Of a DNA stretch of 64,000 nt, positions 8,855 through 17,800 are shown in pieces. The stretch is from CAWBJP01 sp963789165. GTDB lineage: Bacteria; Actinomycetota; Acidimicrobiia; IMCC26256; BP-133. The notes beneath the pieces were generated by a model, which saw only the letters and a list, made by a program, of their open reading frames with translations, made no database searches and had not been told where the DNA came from. Within the stretch, counting starts at the first letter, position 1, and each line of letters opens with the position of its first letter. The position numbers and the translations under genes were made by a program. The stretch covers positions 62,001 to 126,000 of the forward strand of contig CAWBJP010000004.1 of the NCBI GenBank assembly GCA_963789165.1. The letters are read 5' to 3'.

Positions 8855-10075
8855 TCAGTCCGAGATGGGGACTGCCCCCAGGGCGGCGCCCAGGTCTCCC
8901 CGGGGCGAGACCGAGACCCGCTCGAGGCCGAGGTGGCGGGCGAGATCGCTGAGTTCGCCGGCCAGGGCGGGGACGGTCCCCGCCGGGTCGTGGGGCGTCT
9001 CCCCGAACGCGCCCAGGACCCGCAGGACTTTTGCCGGGCGGTCGGCCTTGAGGTCGACCCGGGCGACGAGGTGCTCGCCGAGGAGGAAGGGCAGCACGTA
9101 GTAGCCGTGGGTGCGACGCGGCGCCGGGGTGTAGATCTCGAGGCGCAGGCGCATGCCGAAGAGACGCTCGGTGCGGGACCGCTCCCACACCAACGAATCG
9201 AAGGGCGAGAGCAGGGCCCGCGGCCGGGGCCGCCGGCGGCGGGACGAGGCGGCGGCCGGATCGAGGAAGGCCGGCTCCCGCCAACCCTCCACCTGGGCGG
9301 GCACGACGGCGCCCTCCTCGACCAGCTCGGCCAGGCGGGGGCGGGCCTCGGGCCGGCGGATGCGGAAGTAGTCCGCGATGTCGCCGGCGGTGCCGACGCC
9401 CAGCCGGGCGGCGGCCAGCCGCAGCAGTTCCCGCTGGGCTTCGGGCTCGGCCGGGGTGGGGGCGGCCAGGACGGCGGCGGGCAGGACCCGCTCGGTGAGC
9501 TCGTACATCCGCTCGAAGGTGCGGGTGCGGCCGGCGGCGGTCAGCTCGCCCGTCCAGAACAGCCACTCCAGTGCCGTCTTGACGTCGCCCCAGCCCCACC
9601 AACTTCCGCGGGACCGCTTCGCTCCGAGACCCCCGAGGTCGCGGCCGGAAAGGGGCCCCCGGGCCGTGATCTCGTCGCGGACGGCCTTGACCAGCCCGGG
9701 CTGGTCGCGCTGGATACGGACCATGGACCCCCAGGCCTCGCCCGCCGCCCGGGCCATCCGCCAGCGCAGCAGCGGGTGGAGTGCGACGGGCACCAGGGAG
9801 GCCTCATGGCCCCAGTACTCGAAGAGCTCCCTCCGCCGGTAGGCGAGATCTCCCAGCAGGTCCCGGGAGTGGGGGCCGAGGCGGGAGAAGAGCGGCAGCT
9901 CGTGGGAGCGGGCCACCACGTTCACCGAGTCGAGCTGGATCAGGCCGACGGCGGACAGCCCGCGGCGGGCATGGCGGGCGTCGATCCTTCCGGTCGGACG
10001 GGGCGCCCCGAAGCCCTGGGCCACCAGGGCGACCCGGCGGGCCTCGGGGAGGGAAAGAGGCTCGACCTTGATCAG
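8855..10075 (-). CDS. YcaQ/AlkX-like winged-helix DNA glycosylase (probable CTG start)
   Basis: Member of the HTH_42 (YcaQ) family, whose E. coli member unhooks DNA interstrand crosslinks. The sequence IQLDSVNVVARSH holds the family QxD active-site pattern, followed by LFEYWGHEAS and a winged-helix region. The first conventional start is GTG at 10024. However, the conserved N-terminal family segment (LSLPEARRVAL, just before AQGF) lies upstream of it in the same frame. No ATG, GTG or TTG occurs there before the in-frame stop near 10157. A CTG at 10073-10075 overlaps the P450 TGA stop as CTGA, mimicking the usual ATGA junction. I therefore place the start there (406 residues). If only GTG is used the protein is 389 residues and lacks that segment. 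Confidence 0.8.
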   Translation of the reverse strand: MIKVEPLSLPEARRVALVAQGFGAPRPTGRIDARHARRGLSAVGLIQLDSVNVVARSHELPLFSRLGPHSRDLLGDLAYRRRELFEYWGHEASLVPVALHPLLRWRMARAAGEAWGSMVRIQRDQPGLVKAVRDEITARGPLSGRDLGGLGAKRSRGSWWGWGDVKTALEWLFWTGELTAAGRTRTFERMYELTERVLPAAVLAAPTPAEPEAQRELLRLAAARLGVGTAGDIADYFRIRRPEARPRLAELVEEGAVVPAQVEGWREPAFLDPAAASSRRRRPRPRALLSPFDSLVWERSRTERLFGMRLRLEIYTPAPRRTHGYYVLPFLLGEHLVARVDLKADRPAKVLRVLGAFGETPHDPAGTVPALAGELSDLARHLGLERVSVSPRGDLGAALGAVPISD

Positions 10076-11322
10076 CGGGGGATGAAGCGGACCCGGAGGG
10101 AATCCAGGGCCCGGATGGCCAGGCCGGGCCGGCGGACCGGCTCCTCGAGCAGCTCAAGCCTCGAGAACCGCTCACGGAGGCCGGCGAAGACGAGCTGGCC
10201 CTCCATGCGGGCCAGGCGGGCGCCGAGGCAGAAGTGCAGTCCCCAGGCGAAGGCCAGGTGGAGGTTGTCGGTCCGGGCGATGTCGAACCGGTCGGGGTCG
10301 GGGAAGCGGGCCGGATCACGGTTGGCGGCAGCCAGGATGGCGAAGACCGTGTCGCCCTCGGACACCACCTGCCCACCCACCTCGATGTCCTCCAGCGCGC
10401 GGCGGTGGACCATCTGGACCGGGGTGTCGTAGCGGAGGATCTCCTCCACCGCGGGGGCGACCAGAGACGGGTCCTCCAGGAGGCGGGCCAGCTCGCCCGG
10501 GTGACTGAAGAAGGCCAGGAGCCCGTTGCCGATCAGGTTGGTGGTGGTCAGGAACCCGGCGATGAACAGCAGGGTGACGGTGGCGTAGAGCTCGTCGTAG
10601 CTGAGCTCGCCCTCCCGGTAGCGGACCAGGAAGGCGGAGAGAAGGTCATCCTCGGGCCGGGCCAGACGGGTGGAGATGAGGGCCTTGAAGTAGGCCTCGA
10701 GATCGTCGCCGGCCCGGGCCACCAGCTCGGTCTGCTCCGGCGTGGGGTGGGGCTGGTCGGAGGAGACGAGGGTGTTCATGAGGGGCCGGAACCACGCCCG
10801 GTCGGCCTCGGGGACGCCCATCATCTCGCTGATGACCGTGACGGGCAGCGGGTAGGCCAGCTCGGCCATCACGTCGGCTTCGCCCAGCGCCGCCAGCCGG
10901 TCCAGGCGCTCGTCGACCAGGGCCGCCACCCGGGCCCGCATGGCCTCCATGGTTGGCGGGATGAACGCCCCCTTGGCTACCCCCCGGAGCCGGGTGTGGT
11001 CGGGCGGGTTGGCGGTGAGCATGGACGGCCGGGTGCGCCGTTCGGCCAGCTTGAGCCTGGCCTCGTCGACGCCATGGCGGCGCACCACGATGTGGGGGTT
11101 CTTGCCGATGCGGGCGTCACCCAGGATCTGCCGGGAGGTCTCGAAGTCGGAGATGTACCAGACCCCATCGAGGTCGCAGCGGTGGACCGGCGCCAGCTCC
11201 CGCAGGCGCCGGTAGTGGGGATAGGGATCGGCGTGCCCCTCGGGGGTGGCCATCACCGTGTGGATGATGGCGTCGGCCTCGTCCTGGACCGGGCGCGTCA
11301 ACGAACTCGTGGTGATGGCCAT
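10072..11322 (-). CDS. Cytochrome P450
   Basis: Soluble bacterial P450 of 416 residues. The heme-binding loop reads FAWGLHFCLGARLARMEG with the Cys ligand, the K-helix ExxR is EEILR, and the I-helix holds AGFLTTT in place of the commoner AGxDTT. The acid of the acid-alcohol pair is therefore missing, which may alter oxygen activation. Substrate cannot be told. No ferredoxin or ferredoxin reductase lies nearby, so redox partners must come from elsewhere. The stop overlaps the putative start of the YcaQ-like gene. The start MAITTSSLTRPVQ is the first ATG in frame. Confidence 0.92.
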   Translation of the reverse strand: MAITTSSLTRPVQDEADAIIHTVMATPEGHADPYPHYRRLRELAPVHRCDLDGVWYISDFETSRQILGDARIGKNPHIVVRRHGVDEARLKLAERRTRPSMLTANPPDHTRLRGVAKGAFIPPTMEAMRARVAALVDERLDRLAALGEADVMAELAYPLPVTVISEMMGVPEADRAWFRPLMNTLVSSDQPHPTPEQTELVARAGDDLEAYFKALISTRLARPEDDLLSAFLVRYREGELSYDELYATVTLLFIAGFLTTTNLIGNGLLAFFSHPGELARLLEDPSLVAPAVEEILRYDTPVQMVHRRALEDIEVGGQVVSEGDTVFAILAAANRDPARFPDPDRFDIARTDNLHLAFAWGLHFCLGARLARMEGQLVFAGLRERFSRLELLEEPVRRPGLAIRALDSLRVRFIPR

Positions 11323-11424
11323 CAGGCACGTTACCTGACCCCGAGTGCCACTTCGAGGTTGGAACCGGACGCGCCGAAGGCGGCCGCGGGGCCGCCTTCG
11401 GGGTACTGCAGGTCGGGGGGTGGA

Positions 11425-11802
11425 TCAGGCGGCGTCTTCCTCGGGGGTCTCGATCTCGGGGGCGTGGGGGGCGAGGGCGGCGTCCAGGCGGGCGGCCACC
11501 GTCTCCCAGCTCGGGAAGCGCCCGGCGAGATCGCTCAGGTCCCGGCGGAGCCGGTCACCGTGGTTGGTGCCCGCCAGCTCGACGAGAGCGGCGATGAAGG
11601 CTTCGGAGGCGACGGCGAACCGGTGGGTGCGGCCGTCACGGGGGTCGAGGACGTAGGCGTGCGTCCCGCCACCGAGGGGGACGATGCGGCTGGCGTCGGC
11701 CGAGGCGATGAACGCCTCCTTCGCGCCGCCGGTCCGCATGGAGGCACGGGCCGTCTTGGACTGCGTTGCGCCGTCGTCCTTGTTCTTCACCTTGCCAGCC
11801 AC
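11425..11802 (-). CDS. Hypothetical protein, 125 residues
   Basis: Not recognised. GTG start at 11800-11802 with a strong GGAGGAG ribosome site upstream. The N-terminal 35 residues are Lys/Thr-rich and look disordered. The middle contains ASRIVPLGGGTHAYVLDPRD and FAVASEAFIAALVELAG, which suggest a small alpha/beta fold. The C-terminus ends acidic (EIETPEEDAA). No signal peptide or membrane segment. It stands alone between the P450 and the GGDEF/EAL gene, with about 100 bases free on the downstream side and 185 on the upstream side. Codon use looks like its neighbours. Confidence 0.65.
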   Translation of the reverse strand: MAGKVKNKDDGATQSKTARASMRTGGAKEAFIASADASRIVPLGGGTHAYVLDPRDGRTHRFAVASEAFIAALVELAGTNHGDRLRRDLSDLAGRFPSWETVAARLDAALAPHAPEIETPEEDAA

Positions 11803-11987
11803 CGAAGCTCCTCCTCGTTCCCGTCCCCGGGCACTCGCCCGGCACGTTTGTCCTGCCTCTGTCTCGACATTCGCGCGGCGCGACTTGAGAGAAACTTCGC
11901 GGCTTTTGCTCCCCAGCGAAATTGCCCCGCTCGCCCCGTGCGAAGCGGGAAATGTAGCGGAAGCCGACGGTCCCCACGAACCGTTCC

Positions 11988-13973
11988 TCAGGCGGCCACC
12001 GGAGCGACCATCTCCTCGATCATCGAGGCCTCCACCGGCCGGCTGAACAGGTAGCCCTGGGCGACGTCGCAGTCGTGTTGGCCCAGGTAGATGCGTTGGG
12101 CATCGGTCTCGACCCCCTCGGCCACCACATCGAGCTTCATGGCGTGGGCCATGGCGATCATGGCCGCCACGAGCGGTGCCTCGTCGGAGGCGTTCTCGAT
12201 CTCGGAGACAAAGGAGCGGTCGATCTTGAGGGTGTGGAAGGGGAAGCCGCGCAGGCGGCTGAGGGCCGAGTAGCCGGTGCCGAAGTCGTCGATGGCCAGC
12301 TTCACCCCCAGGGACTCCAGGTCGCGGAACACCGGACGGGTGTCGCTTCCCTGGTCGATGGCCATGCTCTCGGTCACCTCCAGCTCCAGGCGCTGGGGCT
12401 CGAGCCCCGTGAGGATCAGGGTCTCTTCGACCCGCTCGGCGACGTTGGCCCGCTGAAAAGCCCGTCCCGAGATGTTCACCGCCATCCGCAGGGGGAACAT
12501 GCCGGCCTCGCTCCAGTCCCGGGCCTGCTTGCAGGCCGTGCGCAGCACCCAGTCATCGAGCGGGACGATGAGTCCCGTCTCCTCGGCCATGGGCACGAAC
12601 CGGTCCGGGGTGATCATCCCCAGCGTGGGGTGCGGCCACCGCACCAGCGCCTCCACCCCGACGATCCGTCCGGAGGCCAGGTCGATCTGGGGCTGGTAGA
12701 AGACCCTGAGCCCCCCGGTGTCGATGGCGTGGTGGAGGTCACCCTCGAGGGCCAGCTCCCCTGGCGCCGCCGCGTTCATATCGATGGCGTAGGTCTCGTA
12801 GCAGTTGCGCCCCCGGTCCTTGGCCCGGTACATGGCGGTGTCGGCGTTCTTCAGCAGCACCGAGGGCCGGGTGCCGTCGTCGGGCCCCACGGCCACGCCG
12901 ATGCTCGGCGTGACGAACAGCTCCTGGCCCTGAAGGATAAAGGGGTGCCGGAAGGCGGCCAGGATCTTCTCCGCCACCAGTTCCGCCTCACTGGCGGAAC
13001 GGACGTCCCCCAGGAGGAGGGTGAATTCGTCGCCGCCCATGCGGGCCACGGTGTCGGAGGCGCGAACCACGGCCCCCAACCGCCGGCTCACCTGGCGGAG
13101 CAGTTCGTTCCCGGCCGGGTGGCCGAGGGAGTCGTTGACCCGCTTGAAGCGGTCCAGGTCGATGAACAACACGGCGACCTTGCCCCCCGCCCGGCGCTGC
13201 TGAGCCAGGGCGATGTTCACCCGCTCCTCGAACAGCAGCTGGTTGGGAAGGCCGGTGAGGGCGTCGTGGAACACCTGGTGCTTGATCTGGTCGACGAGTC
13301 CGGCATTCTCAATGGCGCCTGATCCCACCGCCACCAGCGCGTCGAGCAGCTTGGCGTCATTCGCCCCGAAGGGGTCGAGACCGCGCCTCTCCGACACCAC
13401 CAGCCAACGCTCCGGATATCTGTTACCAGGAAGCCGGCTGCCGATTTCATCGGGACCCGGCGGCGTCTCGGCGATTCGTGCCTTCCGACACTGCAGCAGG
13501 TCACGAGCGGAGCCCGTCACCGCCTCCTCCACGTCCGCAGGCTCCATGGAGGCGTGGGCCTCGAGGGTGGCGTGCAGGAGGCCGTCGAGCCGTTCCCGGT
13601 CCTTCCGGGCGCGGAGCGATCCGGCCAGAACGACCTGGAGCACACCCATCGGCAGGACCGCGAAGAGGAGCGCCCAGGAGTAGGCGGACCCGGCCAGTCC
13701 GCCGAGTAGCCCCACGGCCACGGTCGCCGCCCAGAGGAGAAGCCGGAAACCGAAACCGTCGCCGGCTGACCGCCAGAAGCGCTGACCTTCGGTGACGGCG
13801 AAAACGACCCCGATTGACGCGGCGTTCACGAGGAGGAACACGAGGGCCCCGAGCGCCACCGCGCTCGATGTCCCGCGGGCTGACCCCGCCGTTGCCGCCG
13901 ACCAGACGGGCGGCGCCCACCGCAAGGCCGGTAGCGGTGACAATCGTTCCGGTGTTGAACGCGACCCGGACAA
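11988..13973 (-). CDS. GGDEF-EAL protein (cyclic-di-GMP turnover), 3' part of a frameshifted gene
   Basis: Cyclic-di-GMP enzyme. It has a GGDEF domain with intact active site MGGDEFTLLLG, followed by an EAL domain beginning YQPQIDLASGRIVGVEALVRW. DDFGTGYS and KIDRSFV metal/substrate motifs are present, so both cyclase and phosphodiesterase chemistry look possible. Upstream of GGDEF are membrane segments (ALVFLLVNAASIGVVFAV and later stretches). The first about 35 residues of this open frame are not family-like. The natural N-terminal membrane region lies in another frame up to 14277, described separately. A one-base shift near 13865 would join them. The gene follows the S8 protease on the same strand. 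Confidence 0.85.
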   Translation of the reverse strand: MSGSRSTPERLSPLPALRWAPPVWSAATAGSARGTSSAVALGALVFLLVNAASIGVVFAVTEGQRFWRSAGDGFGFRLLLWAATVAVGLLGGLAGSAYSWALLFAVLPMGVLQVVLAGSLRARKDRERLDGLLHATLEAHASMEPADVEEAVTGSARDLLQCRKARIAETPPGPDEIGSRLPGNRYPERWLVVSERRGLDPFGANDAKLLDALVAVGSGAIENAGLVDQIKHQVFHDALTGLPNQLLFEERVNIALAQQRRAGGKVAVLFIDLDRFKRVNDSLGHPAGNELLRQVSRRLGAVVRASDTVARMGGDEFTLLLGDVRSASEAELVAEKILAAFRHPFILQGQELFVTPSIGVAVGPDDGTRPSVLLKNADTAMYRAKDRGRNCYETYAIDMNAAAPGELALEGDLHHAIDTGGLRVFYQPQIDLASGRIVGVEALVRWPHPTLGMITPDRFVPMAEETGLIVPLDDWVLRTACKQARDWSEAGMFPLRMAVNISGRAFQRANVAERVEETLILTGLEPQRLELEVTESMAIDQGSDTRPVFRDLESLGVKLAIDDFGTGYSALSRLRGFPFHTLKIDRSFVSEIENASDEAPLVAAMIAMAHAMKLDVVAEGVETDAQRIYLGQHDCDVAQGYLFSRPVEASMIEEMVAPVAA

Positions 13974-14277
13974 GTGGCCGGCGCCGCACCAACAAGCCCA
14001 AGGGGACGCCCACCGCGAAAGCCAGCACGGCGGCGAGGGGCGGGAGCAGCATCACCATGGCTACGAGAAAGGCCTCGTCGAGGAGGAAGCACTCGAGGTC
14101 TTTCTTGCGGAGGACCAACAGCGGGAAGGCCCAGTTGAGGCCGATCATCACCGTGAAGGCGACGAAGACGGTGAGGGGGCCGACTCCCAGGTGGCCGGCC
14201 AGGGCAATGGCGGTCGCCGCGGTGACAAACCCCGCGGCGATCGCCCCTCCGATGATGATCCTCAGCTTCGCCGGCAC
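13866..14277 (-). pseudogene. N-terminal membrane region of the GGDEF-EAL gene in a different frame
   Basis: Read from a GTG at 14275-14277 (VPAKLRIIIGG), this frame encodes five or so hydrophobic helices, including AAGFVTAATAIALAG, LTVFVAFTVMIGL and AMVMLLPPLAAVLAFAVGVPLG. RVAFNTGTIVTATGLAVG then follows, the usual N-terminal sensor region of actinobacterial diguanylate cyclases. After GGNGGVSPRDIE the frame turns into Arg/Gly-rich nonsense. The family continuation (ALGALVFLLVN) appears one base out of register in the frame of the downstream part. A GGAG-containing ribosome site precedes the GTG, eight bases after the S8 protease stop. The break is either real decay or a sequence error. Confidence 0.72.
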
Positions 14278-14284
14278 GCTACCC

Positions 14285-15949
14285 CTACTCCCATGCTGTG
14301 GCATACCAGCCACTGCCGTACCAGCCACTGCCGTACCAGCCACTGCCGTACCAGCCACTGCCGTACCAGCCACTGCCGTACCAGCCACTGCCGTACCAGC
14401 CACTGCCGTACCAGCCACTGCCGTACCAGCCACTGCCGGTCCAATCCGAGGCCAGGTACGCCACCGGGTCGAAGACCAGGTTCTGGGCCGTCATCTCTCC
14501 CTGGAGGAGGGAGAAGATCGGGATGAGCAGGTTGAGGATCGGAACCAGAATCCCACCGGTCTGGATCTGGATCTGGAGGCCGGCCCGGTCGACGGCGAGC
14601 GAGCCGCCACCGATGGAACGGAGGACGCCCTGGTTGGCGGAGTCGAAGGTGCCGGCGTGAGCGGCGGCGTAGGCATCCAGGGAGCCATGGCCGTCGACGT
14701 AGGGGTTCCCGACGGGCCCGACGGCGGCCGTGCTCAGGAGGCGGGCCTTGACCTGGTCGGGGGTGAGGCCCGGCTCGTTCTCGAGCAGCAGGGCGATCGC
14801 ACCGGAGGTGACCGCGGTGGAGAACGACGTGCCCGAACCCTTGAAGTAAGCAGTCCCGACCCGGGACCCGGGGTAGGCGGTGTCGATCTTGGACCCGGGG
14901 ACCCGCAGGCCGATGACGGAGCGCCCCGACGCCACCAGGTCGGGCTTGGACAGACCGTCGGCCTTGGTGGGCCCGGCGCCGGAGAACCCGGCCATGACGT
15001 CGTCGTTCCGGGTCCCGGTGCCCCGGTCGTCGAGCGCACCGACGGTGATGACCAGCGGGTCGTCGGCCGGCTTCATGACGGTCTCTGCCGCCGTGCCGAA
15101 GTTGCCGGCGGACACGGTGACGACGATGCCGCTGTCCCACGCCTTCTCGACGGCCGCATTGACCGTGCTCAGGTAGTACGGCGTGGAGGAGTTGGTGCCG
15201 AGCGAGAGGTTGAGGACCCGGATGCCGTAGGTGTCCTTGAAGGAGACGGCCCACTGGATGCCGGCCAGGAGGTGGCTGATGTCGGCGGCGCCGTCGTTCC
15301 CGGCGATCTTGATGGAGACGATCTTGGCCTTCGGCGCGACGCCCTTGTTGGCCCCGTTCGACGACGCCCCGTTGCCGGCGATCAGGCCGGCGATGAAGGT
15401 GCCGTGCCCGAAGCCGTCTTCGAAGGGTCTCCCATCATCGATGTCCTGGCCGTACTGACCGGAGACGTCGACACCCCCGATCACCCGCCCCGCAAGGTCG
15501 GCGACCGGCTTGACCCCGGTGTCGAGGACGGCGACGGTGACCCCTTCGCCGTCAACCCCCTCGGCCCAGAGGTCGTCAGCGCCAACCACCTTCGGGTATA
15601 CGGCGGTGGCCGGGTGCAGAGGCGACGGGTTGGCGGCCTGGACCTGGACCGGCTCGTCGGAGCTGACTTCGACGACGCCCGACTGGGTGCGCAGCGTGGA
15701 CAGGGCGGCGACCGGGACGTCGGCGGCGACGCCGTTGACGATCCACAGGTCCTGGGTGACGCGCCCGCCGGCAGCCTCGACCGCGGCCCGGGCCACACCG
15801 GCATCGGTGCCCCGGACGATCACGGAGGCTCGAGCCGCCTCGGATGCGGCGGCGCTGACCATCGCCCCGCCGGGTACGGCCGCCAGGACCAACGTGGCGA
15901 CCGCCAAGGCCAACCTCTGCTGCCAACGACTGCGCGTGCTCATGTACAT
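14285..15949 (-). CDS. Secreted S8 (subtilisin-like) serine protease with GSGWY repeat tail
   Basis: Extracellular endopeptidase of 554 residues. The N-terminus (Arg-rich, then LALAVATLVLAAVPGGAMVSA) is a signal peptide. The catalytic triad is visible as Asp in VAVLDTGVKP (about 143), His in FGHGTFIAGLIAG (about 181) and Ser in GSGTSFSTAVTSGA (about 373). The region between the signal and Asp resembles an I9-type propeptide. The C-terminal domain ends in nine tandem GSGWY pentapeptides followed by ATAWE. The tail could bind the cell wall or carbohydrate, or self-associate; this is inference. Two in-frame ATGs (15949 and 15943) are possible starts. It is divergent from the SBBP propeller gene. 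Confidence 0.92.
   Translation of the reverse strand: MYMSTRSRWQQRLALAVATLVLAAVPGGAMVSAAASEAARASVIVRGTDAGVARAAVEAAGGRVTQDLWIVNGVAADVPVAALSTLRTQSGVVEVSSDEPVQVQAANPSPLHPATAVYPKVVGADDLWAEGVDGEGVTVAVLDTGVKPVADLAGRVIGGVDVSGQYGQDIDDGRPFEDGFGHGTFIAGLIAGNGASSNGANKGVAPKAKIVSIKIAGNDGAADISHLLAGIQWAVSFKDTYGIRVLNLSLGTNSSTPYYLSTVNAAVEKAWDSGIVVTVSAGNFGTAAETVMKPADDPLVITVGALDDRGTGTRNDDVMAGFSGAGPTKADGLSKPDLVASGRSVIGLRVPGSKIDTAYPGSRVGTAYFKGSGTSFSTAVTSGAIALLLENEPGLTPDQVKARLLSTAAVGPVGNPYVDGHGSLDAYAAAHAGTFDSANQGVLRSIGGGSLAVDRAGLQIQIQTGGILVPILNLLIPIFSLLQGEMTAQNLVFDPVAYLASDWTGSGWYGSGWYGSGWYGSGWYGSGWYGSGWYGSGWYGSGWYGSGWYATAWE
14301..14440 (+). repeat. 15-bp tandem repeat encoding the GSGWY tail
   Basis: Eight perfect consecutive copies of CACTGCCGTACCAGC run from 14311 to 14430, with degenerate partial copies on each side. 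The copies are identical at the DNA level, including wobble positions, so they arose recently by slippage or are being homogenised. In the minus-strand protein frame each unit encodes one GSGWY pentapeptide. Confidence 0.95.
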
Positions 15950-16150
15950 GCCCCTCCCTCTCTCGCCCGCCTTCGTGGGACATCATCGGGAGGCACCGGG
16001 TCGCGCTCCATAGCGCGTTCGAACCAGGTGGTGGCTATTTCCAGCCTCTGGTCGACACAGTTGGTCCCGGGTGCGCATTTCGCGCCCGATACATGAGGTT
16101 TGGAAATGAGTTCCTGTTGAGTTTGAGGGGGCAGAGAGTAAGGTCCGCCC

Positions 16151-17431
16151 GTGACTGTGGCGCCGAGAATCGCGGTCCTGCGGTGGGTGGCCTTCACCAC
16201 GGTCCTCCTCGGCCTCGTGGTCCCGGCTCCGGGCGCATCGGCCGTCACCCAGGGGTGGACCCACCAGTTCGGCACCACCAACGTCGACGAGGCGCACGCC
16301 GTGGCCCTCGATCCTTCGGGAAACAGCTACGTCACCGGCTGGACGCAGGGGGCTCTGCCCGGCCAGACCTCGTCGGGGAGCCTCGACGTCTTCATCCGCA
16401 AGTACGACCCCGCCGGCACCGAGCTGTGGACCCGCCAGTTCGGCAGCTCTGAACGGGACTATTCGCGGGGCGTGGCGGCGGACGGCGGGGGCAACATCTA
16501 CGTGGCGGGCGAGACGGAGGGCACCCTGCCCGGGCAGGCCTCGGCCGGCGGACGGGACGCGTTCCTCCGCAAGTACGACCCCGCCGGCACCGAGTTGTGG
16601 ACCCGTCAGTTCGGTGGCGCCGGCGGCGACGGCGGCGCCGGGGTGGCTCTCGATGCGGCCGGCAACCCCTACGTCGTCGGTACCACCCGTGGGACCATGC
16701 CGGGCCAGGTCACGGGCGGTGACTATGACGCTTTCGTCCGGCGGTACGACCAGGAGGGGAACGAGGTCTGGACCCGCCAGTTCGGCGGCAACGAGGGTGA
16801 GGGCGCCCGCAGCGTGGCCATCGGGTCGGGCGGGAAGGTGCTGATCGTGGGCAGCACCCAGGGGTCGTTCCCGGAGCACTCCAACGCCGGCGGGTTCGAC
16901 GTCTTCGTCACGCAGTACGACCTCGACGGCAACGCCCTGTGGCTGCGCCAGTTTGGCAGCGACGTCAACGACTTCGGAGTGGCGGCGGCCACCGACGACA
17001 GCGGTCAGGTCATGGTGGTGGGCAGCACCGACGGCGTCCTGCTGAGCAAGTCGACCGGCGGCGGTACAGACTCCTTCATCCGCCGCTACGACTCCACCGG
17101 TACCGCCCTGTGGACCGAGCAGTTCGGCGGCAGGTACACCGACGGGGCCCTGGCCGTGGCCATGGACCCCCAGGGTCGCGCCTTCGTGGTCGGCAGCACC
17201 GCCCGGAGCGCGCCCGGAGGGCCGGGGAGCGGCCAGGACGCCTTCATCAGTTGCTACGACGCGATCGGCCGCCAGCTGTGGGTCAGCGAGTTCGGGACGG
17301 ATTCGGTCGACATCGCCCTCGGCGTGGCCCTCTTCGGGCGCGGCATGCATGTCGTGGGCAGCACGCTGGGCGCGCTCCCGGGCCAGACCTCGACCGGGAG
17401 CCGGGACGCCTTCACCCTCACGTTCGGCTGA
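16151..17431 (+). CDS. Secreted SBBP-repeat seven-bladed beta-propeller
   Basis: The 426-residue protein has a signal peptide (VAFTTVLLGLVVPAPGASA). It then has seven repeats of about 55 residues, each with the pattern W-x-x-Q-F-G...G-x-x-Y-V-x-G...DAF-x-x-(K/R)-Y-D. This is the SBBP (beta-propeller) repeat, and seven copies would close one propeller. Propellers of this type are extracellular scaffolds or ligand-binding domains; no catalytic residues are evident. The GTG start at 16151 directly precedes the signal peptide. It is transcribed away from the S8 protease across a 201-base spacer, so the two may share regulation. Confidence 0.85.
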   Translation: MTVAPRIAVLRWVAFTTVLLGLVVPAPGASAVTQGWTHQFGTTNVDEAHAVALDPSGNSYVTGWTQGALPGQTSSGSLDVFIRKYDPAGTELWTRQFGSSERDYSRGVAADGGGNIYVAGETEGTLPGQASAGGRDAFLRKYDPAGTELWTRQFGGAGGDGGAGVALDAAGNPYVVGTTRGTMPGQVTGGDYDAFVRRYDQEGNEVWTRQFGGNEGEGARSVAIGSGGKVLIVGSTQGSFPEHSNAGGFDVFVTQYDLDGNALWLRQFGSDVNDFGVAAATDDSGQVMVVGSTDGVLLSKSTGGGTDSFIRRYDSTGTALWTEQFGGRYTDGALAVAMDPQGRAFVVGSTARSAPGGPGSGQDAFISCYDAIGRQLWVSEFGTDSVDIALGVALFGRGMHVVGSTLGALPGQTSTGSRDAFTLTFG

Positions 17432-17800
17432 CTTACTTCGGCCATACAGCACCGTTCCCGTGCTCTCGGCACGTTCGTGACGATCACCGCCCCAGCGGCG
17501 ACGGCGGGCCGGAGCGGCCAATCAGTAGTGATTCCCGCTCCAGGGGCGTTCCCTACGCATCCATGAGCGTGCGCAGGGCATCCATGGGCGTGCGGAGAGG
17601 TACGCAGCCGAGCCACGGCGAAATCCCCGCCATGACCGGAGCGCGTTGGAAGCGAGGACCGTGGCGGACTCATCCGCCCGAGTGTCGTCGCCCGCGGGGC
17701 GGAGTTGTTCCCGCCCGGCCCGCGCCCCGGGTCCGTCGCCTCCGGCGCCGTAGCTGATCGTTCGAGATCGGACGGGGTGCATTCCGGGTACCGTCCCGGC
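17432..17800. other. Gene-free interval of 369 bases
   Basis: No convincing gene on either strand. It holds a 21-base imperfect direct repeat pair (GCATCCATG(A/G)GCGTGCG(C/G)AG at 17557-17576 and 17578-17597). A weak hairpin CGTGC-TCTCG-GCACG lies around 17460, just after the propeller gene, and may help end that transcript without a T-tract. The promoter of the zinc peptidase gene should lie in the right-hand part, but no clear -35/-10 pair was picked out. Confidence 0.5.

Noticed and set aside
8855..9602. Trigger-factor frame extended to 9602
   Set aside because: Upstream part is antisense-like Arg/Pro-rich sequence out of frame with the YcaQ-like gene; family start is ATG at 8801.
13501..14433. 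Repetitive AGTAV-type N-terminus on the minus-strand frame that starts at 14433
   Set aside because: It is the GSGWY repeat DNA read in the wrong frame; the true N-terminal membrane region starts at the GTG at 14277.
14301..14440. Possible CRISPR-like array
   Set aside because: Units are 15 bases without spacers and encode the protease tail, so it is a coding tandem repeat.
17557..17597. 21-base direct repeat pair as attachment site
   Set aside because: Short and imperfect, no integrase nearby; treated only as a local repeat.
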